Assembly: GCF_963966145.1 (NCBI RefSeq)
Contig: NC_091048.1
Coordinates: 25,606,001 to 25,670,000, forward strand
Length of the DNA: 64,000 nucleotides
Direction of reading: 5' to 3'
Source: Tenebrio molitor
Lineage: Eukaryota; Arthropoda; Insecta; Coleoptera; Tenebrionidae
The position numbers were made by a program, and so were the translations under genes. The notes beneath the pieces are model-generated. The model did not search any database. It was given only the letters and a program-made list of their open reading frames with translations, and was not told the DNA's origin. Positions within the stretch are counted from its first letter, which is position 1, and each line of letters starts with the position of its first letter. This document shows, one piece after another, positions 13,401 through 23,675 of the stretch.

Positions 13401-14501
13401 AATTAATATCAAGAGAAAAATTATTATAATTTTATTTTTGCAAAAAAATATATACATGTTGTGGTTTTGATAAATATATTTTTTATTCTCTACAGTCTAG
13501 TGTTTGGAAAATTTGTCACATTTCAAAAAATGTAAAACTATGTGGGATGGAAAAGAAAATAAAATTAAAATAATCTGATTATGTTTTCCACGCAAGAAAT
13601 AAAAATTAAATGACTTTCAGTCAAAAGAGAATTTTATCGAAGGGGGCTTGAGCTTGAGTTCAATTAAACCTTGCGAGTGTCGTGTTTGTATTTCTGTTGT
13701 GGTGAATCACACTGTGTATTAATCCGTGAAAAGTTTGTAAAAAAATCAGGGGGAATAAAATCAGAGATGCCCAATGAGGTAATTTTGCGAATCTTTTTAA
13801 ACAGTTCATAGTGAGAAGAACTACCATCTTGACATAACATAAAATTATTTTTAATTCGAAGTTTTCATGAATTTAATTAAATTTTAAGAAAGATTACACT
13901 TCAATTAGTTACGCCTTGACTAAACACGATAAACATAATAAAACAATTATCGTTCTATTTTAATTTGTAATCAAAATCAATATTTGTTATTAATAAATGT
14001 TGCGTAAATTTTTTAAAGCAAATAATTGCTATTTTTCCAATAAAAATTATTTCATCGCTTTACACCGTTATCTAGTGAGATCGCGTGTTTATCAGCGTCA
14101 TTTTTGAGTCACAGTTTACGATTCCAATGTCGAATTTGAAAACGATTCAAAATCGGGGGATTTTGTTTTTGTGGTGGAAATGCGTCGATTTGATGTGGTT
14201 TATTTCTGCAGGGATATCGATGTGCGACCCGATCATCGACGAGCACTTCCGCCGTTCTCTCGGCAACGACTACTTGTCTCTCTTCTCGAACAACAACGTC
14301 TCCAGAGAACCGATCCCGGTGAAGCCGCCCCCCAAAGCGGCCCCCACGACGACGAACGTGATCGAATTGATGGACACGGCGGGCCTGTCCGTGGACGATC
14401 ACTTCGCCAAAGCTCTGGGCGACACCTGGGTCAAGCTGAACAAGAAGGAACAAGAAATCAAAAACGGCACCAGTGACGGTCACAGCATAGTCACGATTTA
14501 A
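1390..14501 (+). CDS. Tgi: Tgi / VGLL4-like Tondu-domain transcriptional cofactor, spliced
   Basis: Coding exons are 1390-1468 (or alternative first exon 8094-8199), 8319-8633 and 14212-14501; joined they give about 227 residues (236 from the alternative start). The first exon encodes a start resembling vertebrate VGLL4 (SPLEVLSRAATMV). The last exon holds two Tondu motifs, around residues 141-149 (DEHFRRSLG) and 193-204 (DDHFAKALGDTW), which in this family bind the TEAD/Scalloped factor. The middle exon has a basic stretch (residues 42-50), a PPSY motif (98-101) of the kind that binds Yorkie WW domains, and PLDMS (87-91). Known family role: nuclear repressor that competes with Yorkie for Scalloped in Hippo signalling. 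All splice phases agree (1/1/1). The exon joins and the start at 1390 are my inference from phase and homology; the frame stays open upstream to the acceptor at 1217. Confidence 0.93.
2396..2938. repeat. GGGTCT...AGACCC palindromic motif, three copies
   Basis: Short perfect or near-perfect hairpins of the form GGGTCTCTCAGACCC occur near 2398, 2552 and 2905. The last two are followed by the same tail (AACCCGTGGA, then TCGTGT), so they are copies of one longer unit. They may be the hairpin ends of a DNA transposon; the family is not recognised. Confidence 0.55.
3304..3779. mobile_element. Inverted-repeat element (MITE), CAGGGTG ends, 476 bp
   Basis: The left end beginning CAGGGTGCCTCAAAATTCG and the right end read on the other strand match over about 47 bases with three differences. 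TA dinucleotides flank both ends (3302-3303 and 3780-3781). There is no internal gene. The TA target and small size fit a non-autonomous Tc1/mariner-type element. Confidence 0.85.
4400..5380. promoter_or_regulatory. CpG-rich block inside Tgi intron 1, possible regulatory region
   Basis: Against the AT-rich surroundings this stretch is GC-rich and dense in CpG, with many CGTCCGG and GATCGGCGG-like words. A 236-codon open frame runs through it, but its composition is not protein-like and it shows no known domain. An internal promoter or enhancer is possible; no start site is visible. Confidence 0.3.
5280..6300. repeat. Local degenerate duplications
   Basis: The segment at about 5289-5400 (TTCACTGCGACCTGGAG ... 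GGGCGGTCTACCGTA) recurs diverged at about 5707-5812. A second pair lies at about 5875-5950 and 6157-6260 (TAAATAAATAAT ... GGTC-CGGAAATTTAT). Both pairs are in direct orientation, which suggests old local tandem duplication. Confidence 0.5.
6806..7057. mobile_element. MITE with GGTGACTTTTAATGATT ends, copy 1
   Basis: About 250 bp with inverted ends of the form GGTGACTTTTAATGATT. It shares long blocks with the copy at 9513-9766, for example TTGGCACTCCCGAATAATTG and GTGTTGCCAACCGAACAA. No gene lies inside. Confidence 0.8.
7560..8093 (+). promoter_or_regulatory. GC-rich 5' flank of the alternative Tgi first exon
   Basis: GC content rises just before the alternative start codon at 8094, and no splice acceptor is evident immediately upstream of that exon. 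It is therefore probably a transcript-initial exon with its own promoter. No TATA box was identified and the start site is unresolved. Confidence 0.4.
8094..8199 (+). CDS. Tgi: Tgi alternative first coding exon (isoform B)
   Basis: The ATG at 8094 opens 35 codons that begin MEFAVFVEELVKASRAMKNQ and continue with a Trp/Pro-containing stretch, ending at the donor AAG|GTAAAA (8200). The exon ends in phase 1, exactly as the exon at 1390-1468 does, so it can join 8319 in frame. The protein-like composition and matching phase support it. I do not recall a family match for this peptide, so its function is unknown. Confidence 0.65.
8319..8633 (+). CDS. Tgi: Tgi middle exon (NLS-like, PLDMS, PPxY)
   Basis: The acceptor GTTTAG ends at 8318 and the donor GTCAGT begins at 8634. 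The exon supplies two bases of a shared codon, 104 full codons and one further base. It encodes a basic stretch (KWKRDRRSR), a Pro/Thr-rich linker, then PLDMS and LPPSYSQ. Reading past the donor yields low-quality sequence, which supports the exon end chosen here. Confidence 0.85.
9263..9512. mobile_element. MITE with GGTGAGCAAC-type ends, 250 bp
   Basis: The left end CAGGGTGAGCAACAATAACT and the right end on the other strand (about GTGAGCAACAAGTACTGATT) form an inverted repeat of about 34 bases, flanked by TA. The ends resemble those of the larger element at 18835-19611, so they may be related. Confidence 0.7.
9513..9766. mobile_element. MITE with GGTGACTTTTAATGATT ends, copy 2
   Basis: A second, diverged copy of the element at 6806-7057 in the same orientation. 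It abuts the neighbouring element at 9512 with no spacer, as if one inserted at the edge of the other. Confidence 0.8.
9800..10054. repeat. Dispersed repeat, copy 1 (inverted partner near 24.8 kb)
   Basis: Shares blocks such as AGCCCAATTTACA and ACAAGTTGTGACATTTATAA, in opposite orientation, with 24663-24953. Internal palindromic blocks (AAATTGGGC ... GCCCAATTT) are visible. The family is unknown; it is likely a non-autonomous element. Confidence 0.7.
10686..10859 (+). other. Possible 5'-leader intron of the transposase
   Basis: The donor-like AAG|GTTAGT at 10686 and the acceptor TTTTCAG ending at 10859 would remove 174 bases and place the ATG at the very start of the second exon. Inference from splice motifs only. 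Confidence 0.4.
10860..12719 (+). CDS. Pogo/Tigger-like transposase with C-terminal PHD-like finger
   Basis: 619 residues, uninterrupted. Residues about 10-55 form a pipsqueak/CENP-B-type helix-turn-helix (AAKQFNVPKSTLERRFK). A second DNA-binding segment follows, then a DDE_1-type catalytic core with the acid triad visible: D183 (FNVDETG), D293 (LILDGHKTH) and D330 (MQPLDVSFMGP). After a linker rich in Lys and Ser, residues about 568-619 hold a Cys/His-rich finger (CLFC ... CCRCGKWAHDEC ... CDIC) like a PHD domain. Expected role: cut-and-paste movement of the surrounding element. The ATG follows directly after TTTTCAG, which looks like a splice acceptor, so a 5' leader intron is likely. Host domestication cannot be excluded, but intact terminal repeats argue for a mobile copy. 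Confidence 0.92.
   Translation: MPSTYKRKTDRQSWSEEAMSRALEALRNGTCGYLKAAKQFNVPKSTLERRFKNKNKQALDHSKQLGSRKLTFPMELEKQLVDYVKNMEAMLYGRTTRSIRSLAYQIAVRNNIVHHFNNETKLAGWHWLHSFLKRNNLSLRSPEATSAARAQGFNREAVGSFFDILKSLQEKHNFPPSRIFNVDETGITTVQSRPSKIIAARGRKQVGSLTSAERGELTTVVICMSPSGIFVPPMLIFPRVRMKPQFADGTPPGSLSVCHKSGWMQLELFEKWFDHFVHHTQTSKSNPVLLILDGHKTHTQNIATIEKARQNGVTILCLPPHTSHRMQPLDVSFMGPLTTFYTQEVEIWLRNHPGRRITINEVGSLFAKAYLRGSTPLNAINGFKKTGLYPLDHTVFTEDMYAAALPTSYDPPQNNDSTENDAVAAVSPEMEDAMEQIQRDFVRESTPDEQIITQVEKPSTSSMCNLISPETIAPYPKAKNVKLSKKKVSRKGKAAILTSTPYKEELEKSLVQKNRKNNADKMKTNRITFKNKNAANNSSSKGKKQESNVTKARVSRTQSSSSESDVDVECLFCGNNYSKDHCGEGWIMCCRCGKWAHDECAGVESDDDDEFTCDICLQK
13031..14211. other. Remainder of Tgi last intron, nothing recognised
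   Basis: AT-rich intronic sequence between the pogo element and the last Tgi exon. I see no gene, clear repeat or element end in it. The polypyrimidine tract and acceptor (TTTCTGCAG) at the end belong to the Tgi exon. Confidence 0.5.
14212..14501 (+). CDS. Tgi: Tgi last coding exon with both Tondu motifs
   Basis: The acceptor CTGCAG ends at 14211. Two bases complete the shared Gly codon, then 95 codons run to the TAA at 14499-14501. The motifs CDPIIDEHFRRSLG and SVDDHFAKALGDTW lie 36-40 residues apart, the two-Tondu layout typical of VGLL4/Tgi. A Pro-rich linker (VKPPPKAAP) separates them. The open frame upstream of 14212 is intron. Confidence 0.95.
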
Positions 14502-14950
14502 AGGGTCGACGGTCGCTCGTATGTGTGTTAGATGTCTCAATGTACGGTGTTAAATGTAACCTTATCGAAATAATGTACAAATGTATCGTAGGCTTAGTTA
14601 GGGTGATTTTGCCGAAGGTCGCAAATACCTGCAGACATTGAAGTTAGTTTCGGTTTTCGTTCAGGGATCGAATGACGTTTTTTTACTATTATGTTAAGTT
14701 ATGTGTAATTTTTTAACGAGAGCACAACCTGACAAAGGCTGCCTTCCAATTAACCAGTTAATGATTCCTTAAGTTCCATCGTTGTAAATATTGGACTGTC
14801 TTGTAAATAGGTTTCTGTAAATACAAAACTATTATTTCGTTAGTTCAGCACTAGATATTTATGATTTAATTTAGTTCACTCTTGTTGCTTAGTTCTAAAT
14901 CTACATATGTTACTTTGGTATACGTAATTAAAATGGCAAATCCAGCGGGG
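14502..14950 (+). terminator. Tgi 3' UTR with candidate poly(A) signal
   Basis: AT-rich 3' UTR. No AATAAA was found within the first 400 bases; the variant ATTAAA lies at 14927-14932 and is the best candidate signal. The transcript end is inferred. Confidence 0.45.
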
Positions 14951-17900
14951 TTTTCACTAGCCTGAGTCCCCCCACTCCATACTGGTATACAGAGTGTCTC
15001 CCAAACATGAAAAATCTGGTGGATACAGACAATACAAAACGCGCAAGTTTTGGGGTGCGCTTTGTATACTCGAAAGAATGCGGCCTGGATGCCGTATTTT
15101 TCTCAATATGTACTAGATTTGTTCTTGTGTAGTCGGTTGTTAATGTCTACCCTCAGGGATTTTGTAACAAAATAGCGACTTACTTTTGTTGGTGACCTGT
15201 TAGTGAGGCGGTATTTGGTCCAAGAACTGATTTCATATGGTGCTAGAATCCGAACAAAATCTCGCCACCACACGAAAACAGTGCCCAAAGCCAAATGGGA
15301 ACCTCGCTTAGCACACTTACACTGCTTGTAGCACCGTTCAGTCTGACTTAAGTACGAATCTGCTGTCACACTGCGTTCTTAAACACAAAATAGATATTCG
15401 CTTACAACCGGTACGGAAAACTTAAAACCCGAGGGAGTTTTGATAGCCAGGATGCCGGGAAGTGTCCAAACGTCCCGAGCCGTCACTCTATATTTGCTTC
15501 CACGTTTTTTCCTTCATGTCCATATTAAGTTTCTCCGGGTATCGTGTTTGCGGTGCTTGTGATTTTTCAATACGGAGCGGTACCGTTTTTTCGCGGGTAC
15601 CGTCGTCACGTCGCGTGCTACCCGCTCGGTGCCGACGGTGGTACCGGCCCATTTCGACAATGGTGTAATTCGAGTGATTCACGTAGTACCTGCAGCTTGT
15701 AACCCAATCAGCTGGCAACGGATCGGTTTTCTGGCGGAAGAAAAATGGAATTTCCTGGGTCGCACACGAACTCGCTATAGTCACCACAGTTAGCACTCGT
15801 GCGAAGATTTTTGATTGATCGCGTCTTAATACGAATGACTCACGGTCCCAACTGATTTCGCCGCGCTGGATGGCCGTTGTTGCATCAATGGGAATTACAT
15901 CACCCCATGTGAAATGTCGAAAGCACCCTCTACCCTCGCCCCGGCCGAAAAGACCACGGTTTGTTTGACTTACCGGTTTACAGTGTTTAGGGGGTCTCAT
16001 TGTGTATTTTTTACCGAAGGGTATGACGAAGGAAAGAAGTTTTGACTAGGACGAATTGGCAAAGTTCGAATGAGCGCGACGGGAACGTCCGGGAAAGTGA
16101 AAAACACGGTTGCGAGACGAAAGTGAAACTGGAGAGGCGCCGGTCAAGGTCAGGCGGGTGGTGGAACACTGTAATTTACAAAATTACAATGGAAACGGCC
16201 GTTGGCGAAATGATCCACGGTGGTTGGGAGCGAGCAGGTAAATTGGTTTGCATTGTTGGTTGTCTACACGTAAGGGGCTTAAATATTTACTCTTCGATTT
16301 TTATAAAAATTCTTCCGACTTATCATCAATCTCGTACGCTCTAGTTCAGCAAAAGTCAATTTTAAGCTTTTTTAAGAAGATTAAGAGACGATCTTTTCGA
16401 AAATAAAGCTAGATTTAAGCACAATTCCACACATTTTAATTGGACGAATCAAACGAAGAGAACAAAACAACAATTTTTAGTACCTAGCTTTAAGACACTA
16501 CTTTTTATTTCCACATAATAATACATAAACCCACCAAGGTCTCCACTTTAATAAACAGGAATTCGGTGTAACGTTATTTCCAATGATCCAGTGTATAATT
16601 TTGCACATTAAATATGACACGTGTAAGCAGTTTTATCTGCGCTGGTTTTTATACGATTTTTTGGCACAAATTTTTTTCTGTGGGGTTTAACCTAAGAGGA
16701 TAGAAGATGAATGTGAATAATATGCTTAAATTAAATATTTAATATTTTATGTCCTAACTGTTAGAATATTTCATTTGAAATTTTCCACTGTGTACAAATA
16801 AACTTGTTAAAAAAACTTCAGTACTGCAGGTTCCTCATTCAGTGTCTGCAACCTTCACCTTTTATCTTTTATGCAGTTCTTTGGAAAATGAAAACGAATC
16901 CTTTTCCTTTCTTCTCTTGCAAAATGAAAAATATAAATAACTTGATTTAAATCTTTTAAATCGAGTAAGAATTTCGAAATCAAGGAAAATGTATGAAGCA
17001 ACATTTCTAAATAAATCTTGTTTTTCTTTTTGAAAATAAATTTGTTGATACCATTTTTTTTTCCTTGTAGAGTGAGCGCCAAAAGTTTGAAATAACGGAA
17101 GTTTTTTCTTTCCTGTTGAGCTCTTCGAAAAGAACTGGGTCAAGTTGATTTAATTTTTTTAAGAGAAATCCCTTCCGATAATTCCCATTTTCCCCTTCTT
17201 CTTCAATCCTGAGCATTTCACGACCGCAACATAGATAAAAAAATGATAAAAAGCATTCGCCATTTTGAGCATTCTGAAAATAATTTGACTTGATATTAAT
17301 AAAATGTGGTTTAGAAGACGAAAGAGTGAAAATAAATCGTTATTAATTCGATTGACACTTTGGCAAGCGCCATCTATTCACAAAGGTTAGGTACACGACA
17401 AATCAGACATAATGTTCGTTTCAAAAAATATTGTACTGTATTGTATTGTATTCGGCACATTCGCGCAATTGAACCACTCGCTCCTTCGTCGCTCGTGCCT
17501 CAAAAAATGCGCTCATGCGCGAAAAATTCACATTTTTTACAAAAAATAAAACAAACAAATTCTTTTGGGAACGGAAAGAGGCAGATAAATGAAAATTATG
17601 GAAAAAGGTTTCTTTTAAAAAATAAAATAACCTGTCGGGATTTTTTTCTAAAAAGCTCAACGCGAAAGAAAATGTTTCTATTATTTCAGACTTTTGGGTC
17701 GCCCTGCATGCTAGAAAATACAAGCAAGTATAAAAGAGCTACTGATTCGAAGGATTAATAAAAAAATATAAGGAGAATTAAAAATTCTAAAAATAATTCC
17801 AGAACAATTTTTATTTTTTAACAATGATTATACAAAAATCAATTATTATTTTTGTCTTAATTACTTTTAACAATGAGAACCATTGTTCCGGGTGATTATA

Positions 17901-18834
17901 AAATATAAATGTTATTATTAGTTTGATGATTATGTAGTTTTTTTTACAATTCTCATCATAGTTGCGCAATAATTTTTAATGAAAATTATAATTATGGAAA
18001 AAAGTACATACATACAAAGGATTCAAATTTCTCTTATGTATTAGAAGTAGAGAATAGAGTGAAAGGTCGAAAACCAAATACATATCATACTTTACATGTT
18101 TAACAACTAGAATGATAAACAATGAGTATCTTTACAAAACTACGAAAAAATGAGAATTGATACAATTTTACAATTTCAAAATGTTGAAATTTCCACTAAT
18201 TTGCTGCTTTTCTTTCCGTAAGAATAATAAATTTGAAAGCTGTAAGTCCATCAATCAGTTTTTCTTCTTTCTATAAGAAAAATGCAATTGAAAAAGCCTT
18301 TTGAATATTTTTTCGAAGCTGTCACTAAAGTAGGTATTTCATTTTCCTACGCATTTACTGTATTCACGAAGTACAGAAGAATTTATTTTTTTTTACGATA
18401 CTTCCTAAGAGCCGCAACGACTAACCTCTTCTGTGATACATTTCTAGACGCAAACATTGTTCTTCAGCTGTCTAATTCTCTGGAACTTGTTTTCTACAGG
18501 TTCCACAAAAAAAAATCCAGAACCTCGAAAACTGAACAACAATTAATTGCAGATCTTCTTCTTATCTCGAGTCCGCTCTCTACCCCGCAGTCTGCAAAGT
18601 TTTAATCCTTGTCCAGTGTGACCCCAGTGTCCTTTTTAAAGAGGTGAGGCTTTGTGACGCTTACAGAACTGGTTTGCCAGAAACGTTTAACCACGAATCA
18701 ACCATGAAGCAGAATTTTTTATTTTAAAATGGTGGCGAATTTTTGTACCAGAATAATCGAATGCTAATTTTTAATATTAAATCTCATTTACGTAATTCCT
18801 TCGTGAGTTTTGGGTAGAACTACAAAATATTCTA
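14951..18834. other. Intergenic, no supported gene
   Basis: Contains a CAGAGTGTCTCCC element-like end at 14991, a moderately GC-rich block (15480-16240) with an open frame on the minus strand that I do not trust, and two related blocks in inverted orientation (about 17067-17210 and 17565-17712). The rest is AT-rich without recognisable features. Confidence 0.45.
17067..17712. repeat. Pair of inverted related blocks
   Basis: The segment 17067-17210 (AGTGAGCGCCAAAAGTTTGA ... CCTTCCGATAATT) and 17565-17712 read on the other strand share diverged blocks, including the CGCCAAAAGT / ACTTTTGGGTCG ends and the stretch around the CTCTTCGAAAAG/CTAAAAAGCTC words. Probably two copies of an old element. 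Confidence 0.4.
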
Positions 18835-19611
18835 CGGGGTGATCAAGAAGGACTGTTTGAGTTGGTAACACTGAATTTTATTTTTAAATGGTAGGTACAA
18901 TTACGGCCACGGAATTTTGGCCGTCACTTGACATTCCAGTGAGTTGAGATGTAAAGCGGCCCTAATATATTCGTAACCTCACTTTCTGTTATTACAAGAC
19001 TTGTCATTTTGATGCTGACTGACTTACAAGAAAACGCGCTTCCTCATTTCGTGCAATCTTGGATTAGGGATATTATCTGTACTTTATTGAAATAGGGTAT
19101 TGGTAGCACGTTCACAACTATTTGAATGAAGTATGACACTGACAAATTTTTGGATGTCAATTCCAAAAGTCAATCATAATGACAATAAAGCATGGACTAC
19201 ATCCATTTTTTTTTAATTGACATGAAAGTGACGGCCAAAATTCCGTGGTCGCAATTGTACAACTGGAGTAACTTCCGGTAATTGACGGCTTGACGGTGAC
19301 AGCCGCATCATTGACAAGCAACATTTGATATTTCAAATTAAATTCAACATGCTGATGATTGGGAAATCTGTTCGAGAGCCTAAAAAGAAGAATTAATTTA
19401 TGTTTAGAGCAAAATGGAGGAGCACTTCGAGCATCTTTACCCTTAGATAATTTTTATTCTCATAATAACCTACCATTTTGTCGCTGTTAATGTTACGTCA
19501 GATATCTGTCAAATAAACCAACAAAACATCCGGTGAGCGGTGATAGTGTTACAAATAGCGGAATTAAAAATGTTATATTGTCAACTCAAACAGTTCTTCT
19601 CGATCACCCCG
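18835..19611. mobile_element. Inverted-repeat element with CGGGGTGATC ends, 777 bp
   Basis: The left end CGGGGTGATCAAGAAGGACT and the right end CGGGGTGATCGAGAAGAACT (other strand) match over about 36 bases with few differences. TA flanks both ends (18833-18834 and 19612-19613). It has no coding capacity and carries a second inverted-repeat element nested inside (18895-19260). Confidence 0.85.
18895..19260. mobile_element. Nested inverted-repeat element, 366 bp
   Basis: The ends GTACAATTACGGCCACGGAA and GTACAATTGCGACCACGGAA (other strand) form an inverted repeat of about 35 bases. It lies wholly within the larger element at 18835-19611, so it inserted later. The core ACGGAATTTTGGCC resembles the ends of the element at 47190-47439. 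Confidence 0.8.
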
Positions 19612-19760
19612 TAGTTTGTACAATCTTGTATTTTAGATAATTTCCAAGAATCATAAACGGCAAAAAAGAAATCAAAAAATTTCAAAGATGGTCATCTTCT
19701 CAGTAAGTACTATATTTTTTTCCATAAAATAATTTCTAATAAATCTCCATTTTCATAACC

Positions 19761-19996
19761 TACTGTCGCGAGCAAAAAAAACTGGTCGTCAAAATCATGT
19801 TTTGACACAATGGAAAATGCTCCATTGTAAAACAGTCGTAAATATCATAACCTATCATCATGTTATATGACATTAATTGTAATTTTTTTCTCATTTTTTT
19901 TTAACACTTTGATGACATGAGCATAATCAGGCAAAGATTTTTTTTTTAAATTTTCGAAATGACATTGACGACCAGAGTTTTTTGCTCGCGACAGTA
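19761..19996. mobile_element. MITE with TACTGTCGCGAGCAA ends, copy 1
   Basis: About 235 bp with inverted ends TACTGTCGCGAGCAAAAAA followed by TGGTCGTCA. The inside contains GGAAAATGCTCCATTGTAAA and AACCTATCATCATGTTATA, shared with the copies near 52.5 kb (opposite orientation) and 60.0 kb. Confidence 0.88.
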
Positions 19997-21324
19997 CATA
20001 CATAATATTTTTCGAAGTGAACATTCCAAGATGCAGCCTTACAGAATCTTTTTCTACGTATCCACTGCTACCAACTTGACATAACTCATAAACACTGTTC
20101 ACGTTGTTTTGGCATAATGGGTAGCCATGATTTATTTTTTTTAACGTTGGACATACTGATTGATTTTCGTCACAAAAGTGCCTGACTGCGGACCTATCAA
20201 AATGAACATCAATATGTTTCTGAATTTCCCGCGATGTCTGAGCATTCTTCTATTGCAAACTAGTAAAACTGACAACAATGCACTAGACATTGACACTATT
20301 TATAACATCAAACTTAGAAAAACATAACCTAATTCAACAGACAGCTTTCCTATCAAATTAAATGCAAGATTTCAATTGCCTCCAATTATGCCTAAACAAC
20401 CTGAATGCATTTTTGGTATAGTTTTCCCATTTATAATTTGGTTTTATGGCAGTGCAATTGTAATTATTAGGGGCTGGGGTTGCGGTTTTGGCAATAGACG
20501 TGAAGATATTGTAGCCTACTCAGACAACAGACAACGGACCTTCTTTTACAGTTCTAGGATTTATGGCGGTAGTTACCTATTGTCGGGGTATTTAACTCCC
20601 TGGGAAAACTATACTAATCCGCACCCAGAATTGGAAATCAATTCATTCAAATGTACCCAACTGACAGATTAAATTTGTCATTTTTTTTTCTTTCTTTCAT
20701 CAATTAATTTTTGTTTATTTATTGAAAAAAACACATTTATCTGAACAACTGTTTCCTTGAAGTAATGGTGCTCTTCCTCTTCACTTTCTTTTCCTGCCTT
20801 TTTGATCTGTCACTGACTACATCAGACAAAACTTTTCGACAAGAATGAGGGTTTTTTGTAACTTTTAATTGCTTCAACTAAAATATTTGTGTACAATCTA
20901 ATGCTTGTTTAAATTTTAATTTTCCATAAAATGCACTTGTCTTTGCATTTGCTTTGCAACTACGTTTTCGCTTCAATTGCTTTAATTGCTGTTACAATTA
21001 ATAATCAATTTTTTTCACAGTCTTAAGCCAATTGTTACGTTGACGTGATGTATCAAAGTATAACAATTACTTAACGTATAAACAACAACATTAGAAATAC
21101 CCTTGAAAAACAATACAAAATGTTCAAAGAACAAAAGTGAAGAGTTGTATTTATTGTATGTTAATATTTATATCGTCATCATTGCACCCACTTATATTTG
21201 TTATAACAACGTCACGTTGACAATTAACATAACCAAGAAAAAAATCTAGTGTGTCCTGTTTTGTGCACAATCTTTTTTTCATGTGATTGTTGTCCTCGCT
21301 GCGCTCTTGCAATCAAAGTAAGTG
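19997..21324. other. Intergenic, no supported gene
   Basis: AT-rich DNA. A 98-codon open frame (20376-20672) has an aromatic, unfamiliar sequence and no splice, repeat or domain support, so it is not called. Confidence 0.4.
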
Positions 21325-21522
21325 TTAGATTTTCTCATGGGCTATGAGTCATATCTGCGTAAATGACGAATATCGGTCTCAAATAGGTGCTACAAACCGA
21401 CCGGAAAACATCGTCATTCGTTACGTTAGTGTCATCTCTCTTGTCTATTTGCATGTAAAGTAGTTGATGTTTCTGCCTTCGTGCAGATATTTCCAAGGTC
21501 ACAGCCCATGAGAGAATCCAAT
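21325..21522. mobile_element. MITE with TTCTCATGGGCTRTGA ends, copy 1
   Basis: About 200 bp; the left TTTCTCATGGGCTATGAGTC pairs with the right end GACTCATGGGCTGTGACC-like sequence on the other strand. The interior (CTACAAACCGACCGGAAAAC) recurs in inverted orientation at 23676-23906. Confidence 0.75.
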
Positions 21523-23675
21523 GCTTTTACACTGGGATGAAAAGATGCAGTTTAGTCCCTTGTCATGTAATGTACTACATATTAATAACTATTACATCAT
21601 TGTAATCAGTCATTAATTGCAATTTACATGTACTTGATTATGTAAATCAGAATTTACGTGTCTGTCTGCAACTGTCAGTTAATAATTACATATTAGTTTT
21701 ATGTTTACCCAACACTGCACCTCTTCAACAAATTTAAAATAAAAAAAGTAATCTTTGACAACGTATTGTGTGACCATGGCAAATTTCCATTTCATATTTT
21801 TGCTTTTTATGTGCTCGAATAATTTTTAACAATACGTTTTTCCCCATTGAAACTACTTATTATGAGCTGATGACGGTTAGTGTAAGAAATGTACCAATTA
21901 TAAACACACAAAAAGATAACTCCGGTTAATCCAGTTCTGTTTGTTCTTGCGTCGTTTCTTTTATTTTTTTCTGACTTATTGAGTCGGGGCTAACGAGAAG
22001 CGTTAAAACGTTTCAGATTCACTGGTTTGCTCTCGAATTTGAATAATTTTCTCCCCATTTCTCAACCGAACGAAGTATACTTTTGTGCTATATTTTACGG
22101 TCAGTGTTGACTTTGCGATTTCTTTGACCTTGCTGCTTTATTATTCTGCAGCTTACTTAAAGTTTCAATTTTATTACGATGACATTTCCACCATTTGTTC
22201 CAGTTCATTTTTTTGCAGGTTTTCCTAATCTATGATCAGTCAAAAAAGTTTCCAATTTTCCTGTCTAGTAAGCCTTTGAATTGTTTTCCACATTTTCCCG
22301 CGTTCGCTTCTGACGCAAGGAGTAATTCTCCAGAAAAAAGCTGAATTGTTCACACTTCCTATTACATAATGTGAACAAATGCCCGGCTATTAAACACATA
22401 TTTAATCGGTGTAAATGCGCCTGTTTGAACAAAACAATCATGGAAATTACGTCCAGTGTGTTTCAGATTAAACAATTCGCGAGTCGGGTCGAATGAAAGT
22501 CGTCCAAAGGTTCTCGAGACGGCTCAAGTCTGGACGGCAAGGTTGTCCAAAATCAGGACGCAGGAAAAATTCGTTCTGTAATCCTCGCTGGCCAAATCGA
22601 TAACAAACAATACCTCTTGCTATTTCAGCCATTGACATACACACGGCGTCTCTGCTTATGAAATAATGTTGCAATTAAACTTGTACATCATGTAGGTGAG
22701 ACGGCCTACTTTTTCGCATAAATGGGTTTATAACATTTCTATTATAATTCGGACGCCGCCTCCTTGAGAAGATGACCGTCAGGTCGAGATCAGGTTGTTG
22801 CTTCCATTTTCTCGTTGGGGATTTCCAGAGCCGGGTTGGCTTTTTTCAGTCTTTTTGCCTTTGGCGTCACAACCGAAGAGGTGAAGCCAGGTTACGGCCG
22901 AGTACAGGTCGGACAAGATTTTTTGATGGACCCGATTTTTTCGACTCCATTTTGGAGTTTTTTCACGGGTTTTGTAACGATCCATCATGGTAGTGGGTAC
23001 GCTTTCGACGTTTTGAATTATTGCACTTCCTCAAAATTTCACCGTTATATCAAATTCTGAATATGGATGCTCTTACAGCATCGTCATTATGTGCACTTGA
23101 AAATTTTCCGTTCTTAATGGATTCTTGCAACTCACACCAACACAATGGAATATTTTTGTACAATTGCCCCCAGAAAGAATTCTTTAGGTTCACGGTCTAT
23201 TCAAATCAAGATTTATTATCAATTCATAAACAACAACAAGTGATGCGTAAAAAAGTTGCAATTTTTATGTTGCGTTTCTAATCGTAAAACAACCATCTAC
23301 TCTGCTTTTTTTAATTTAATATCTTATCTGATTTACGATTGTCTTTACTATTTTTTATTTGTTTTATTTTATTACTAGGTATACCAGAAGTGTCGATTCA
23401 AAATTATTCGTACGGTGATATAAAAAATACGGTAATACCGAGAAAACAAAGTTATTAATGTGTCAAAATAAAGAATGTATTTGCGAGTATTTTATGGCGA
23501 AGCCCAAATATCAATAAGTTTACAGAGTCGTTAAATATTGATATTAGCAATTGGCTAAAAATAATTTTTTTGGATTTGTTTATTATAATTTTACAAGATT
23601 TCTTTTGAAATTTTGTCAAATTGAACAAACATTAGGAATTTTTGAACTTGTGGGAGATATGCTGTGGTAAAGGGG
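21523..23675. other. Intergenic, no supported gene
   Basis: AT-rich, with a somewhat GC-richer patch at about 22490-23000. Short frames there (for example 22815-23060) have no recognisable domain. No element ends seen. Confidence 0.4.

Larger units (their letters stand above)
8634..14211 (+). other. Tgi last intron, mostly transposons
   Basis: This 5.6-kb intron holds, in order, an element at 9263-9512, a second abutting element at 9513-9766, a dispersed repeat at 9800-10054 and the pogo-like transposon at 10402-13030. The stretches 8634-9262 and 13031-14211 are AT-rich with no recognisable feature. Confidence 0.7.

Noticed and set aside
14085..14211. Upstream extension of the last Tgi frame
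   Set aside because: It precedes a clear acceptor (CTGCAG ending 14211), and phase demands joining at 14212 to exon 8319-8633.
14989..15075. Possible element starting CAGAGTGTCTCCC
   Set aside because: No convincing inverted partner end found; only a short CGCGC hairpin lies nearby.
20376..20672. 98-codon frame, aromatic-rich
   Set aside because: No family resemblance, no splice or promoter context, surrounded by AT-rich intergenic DNA.
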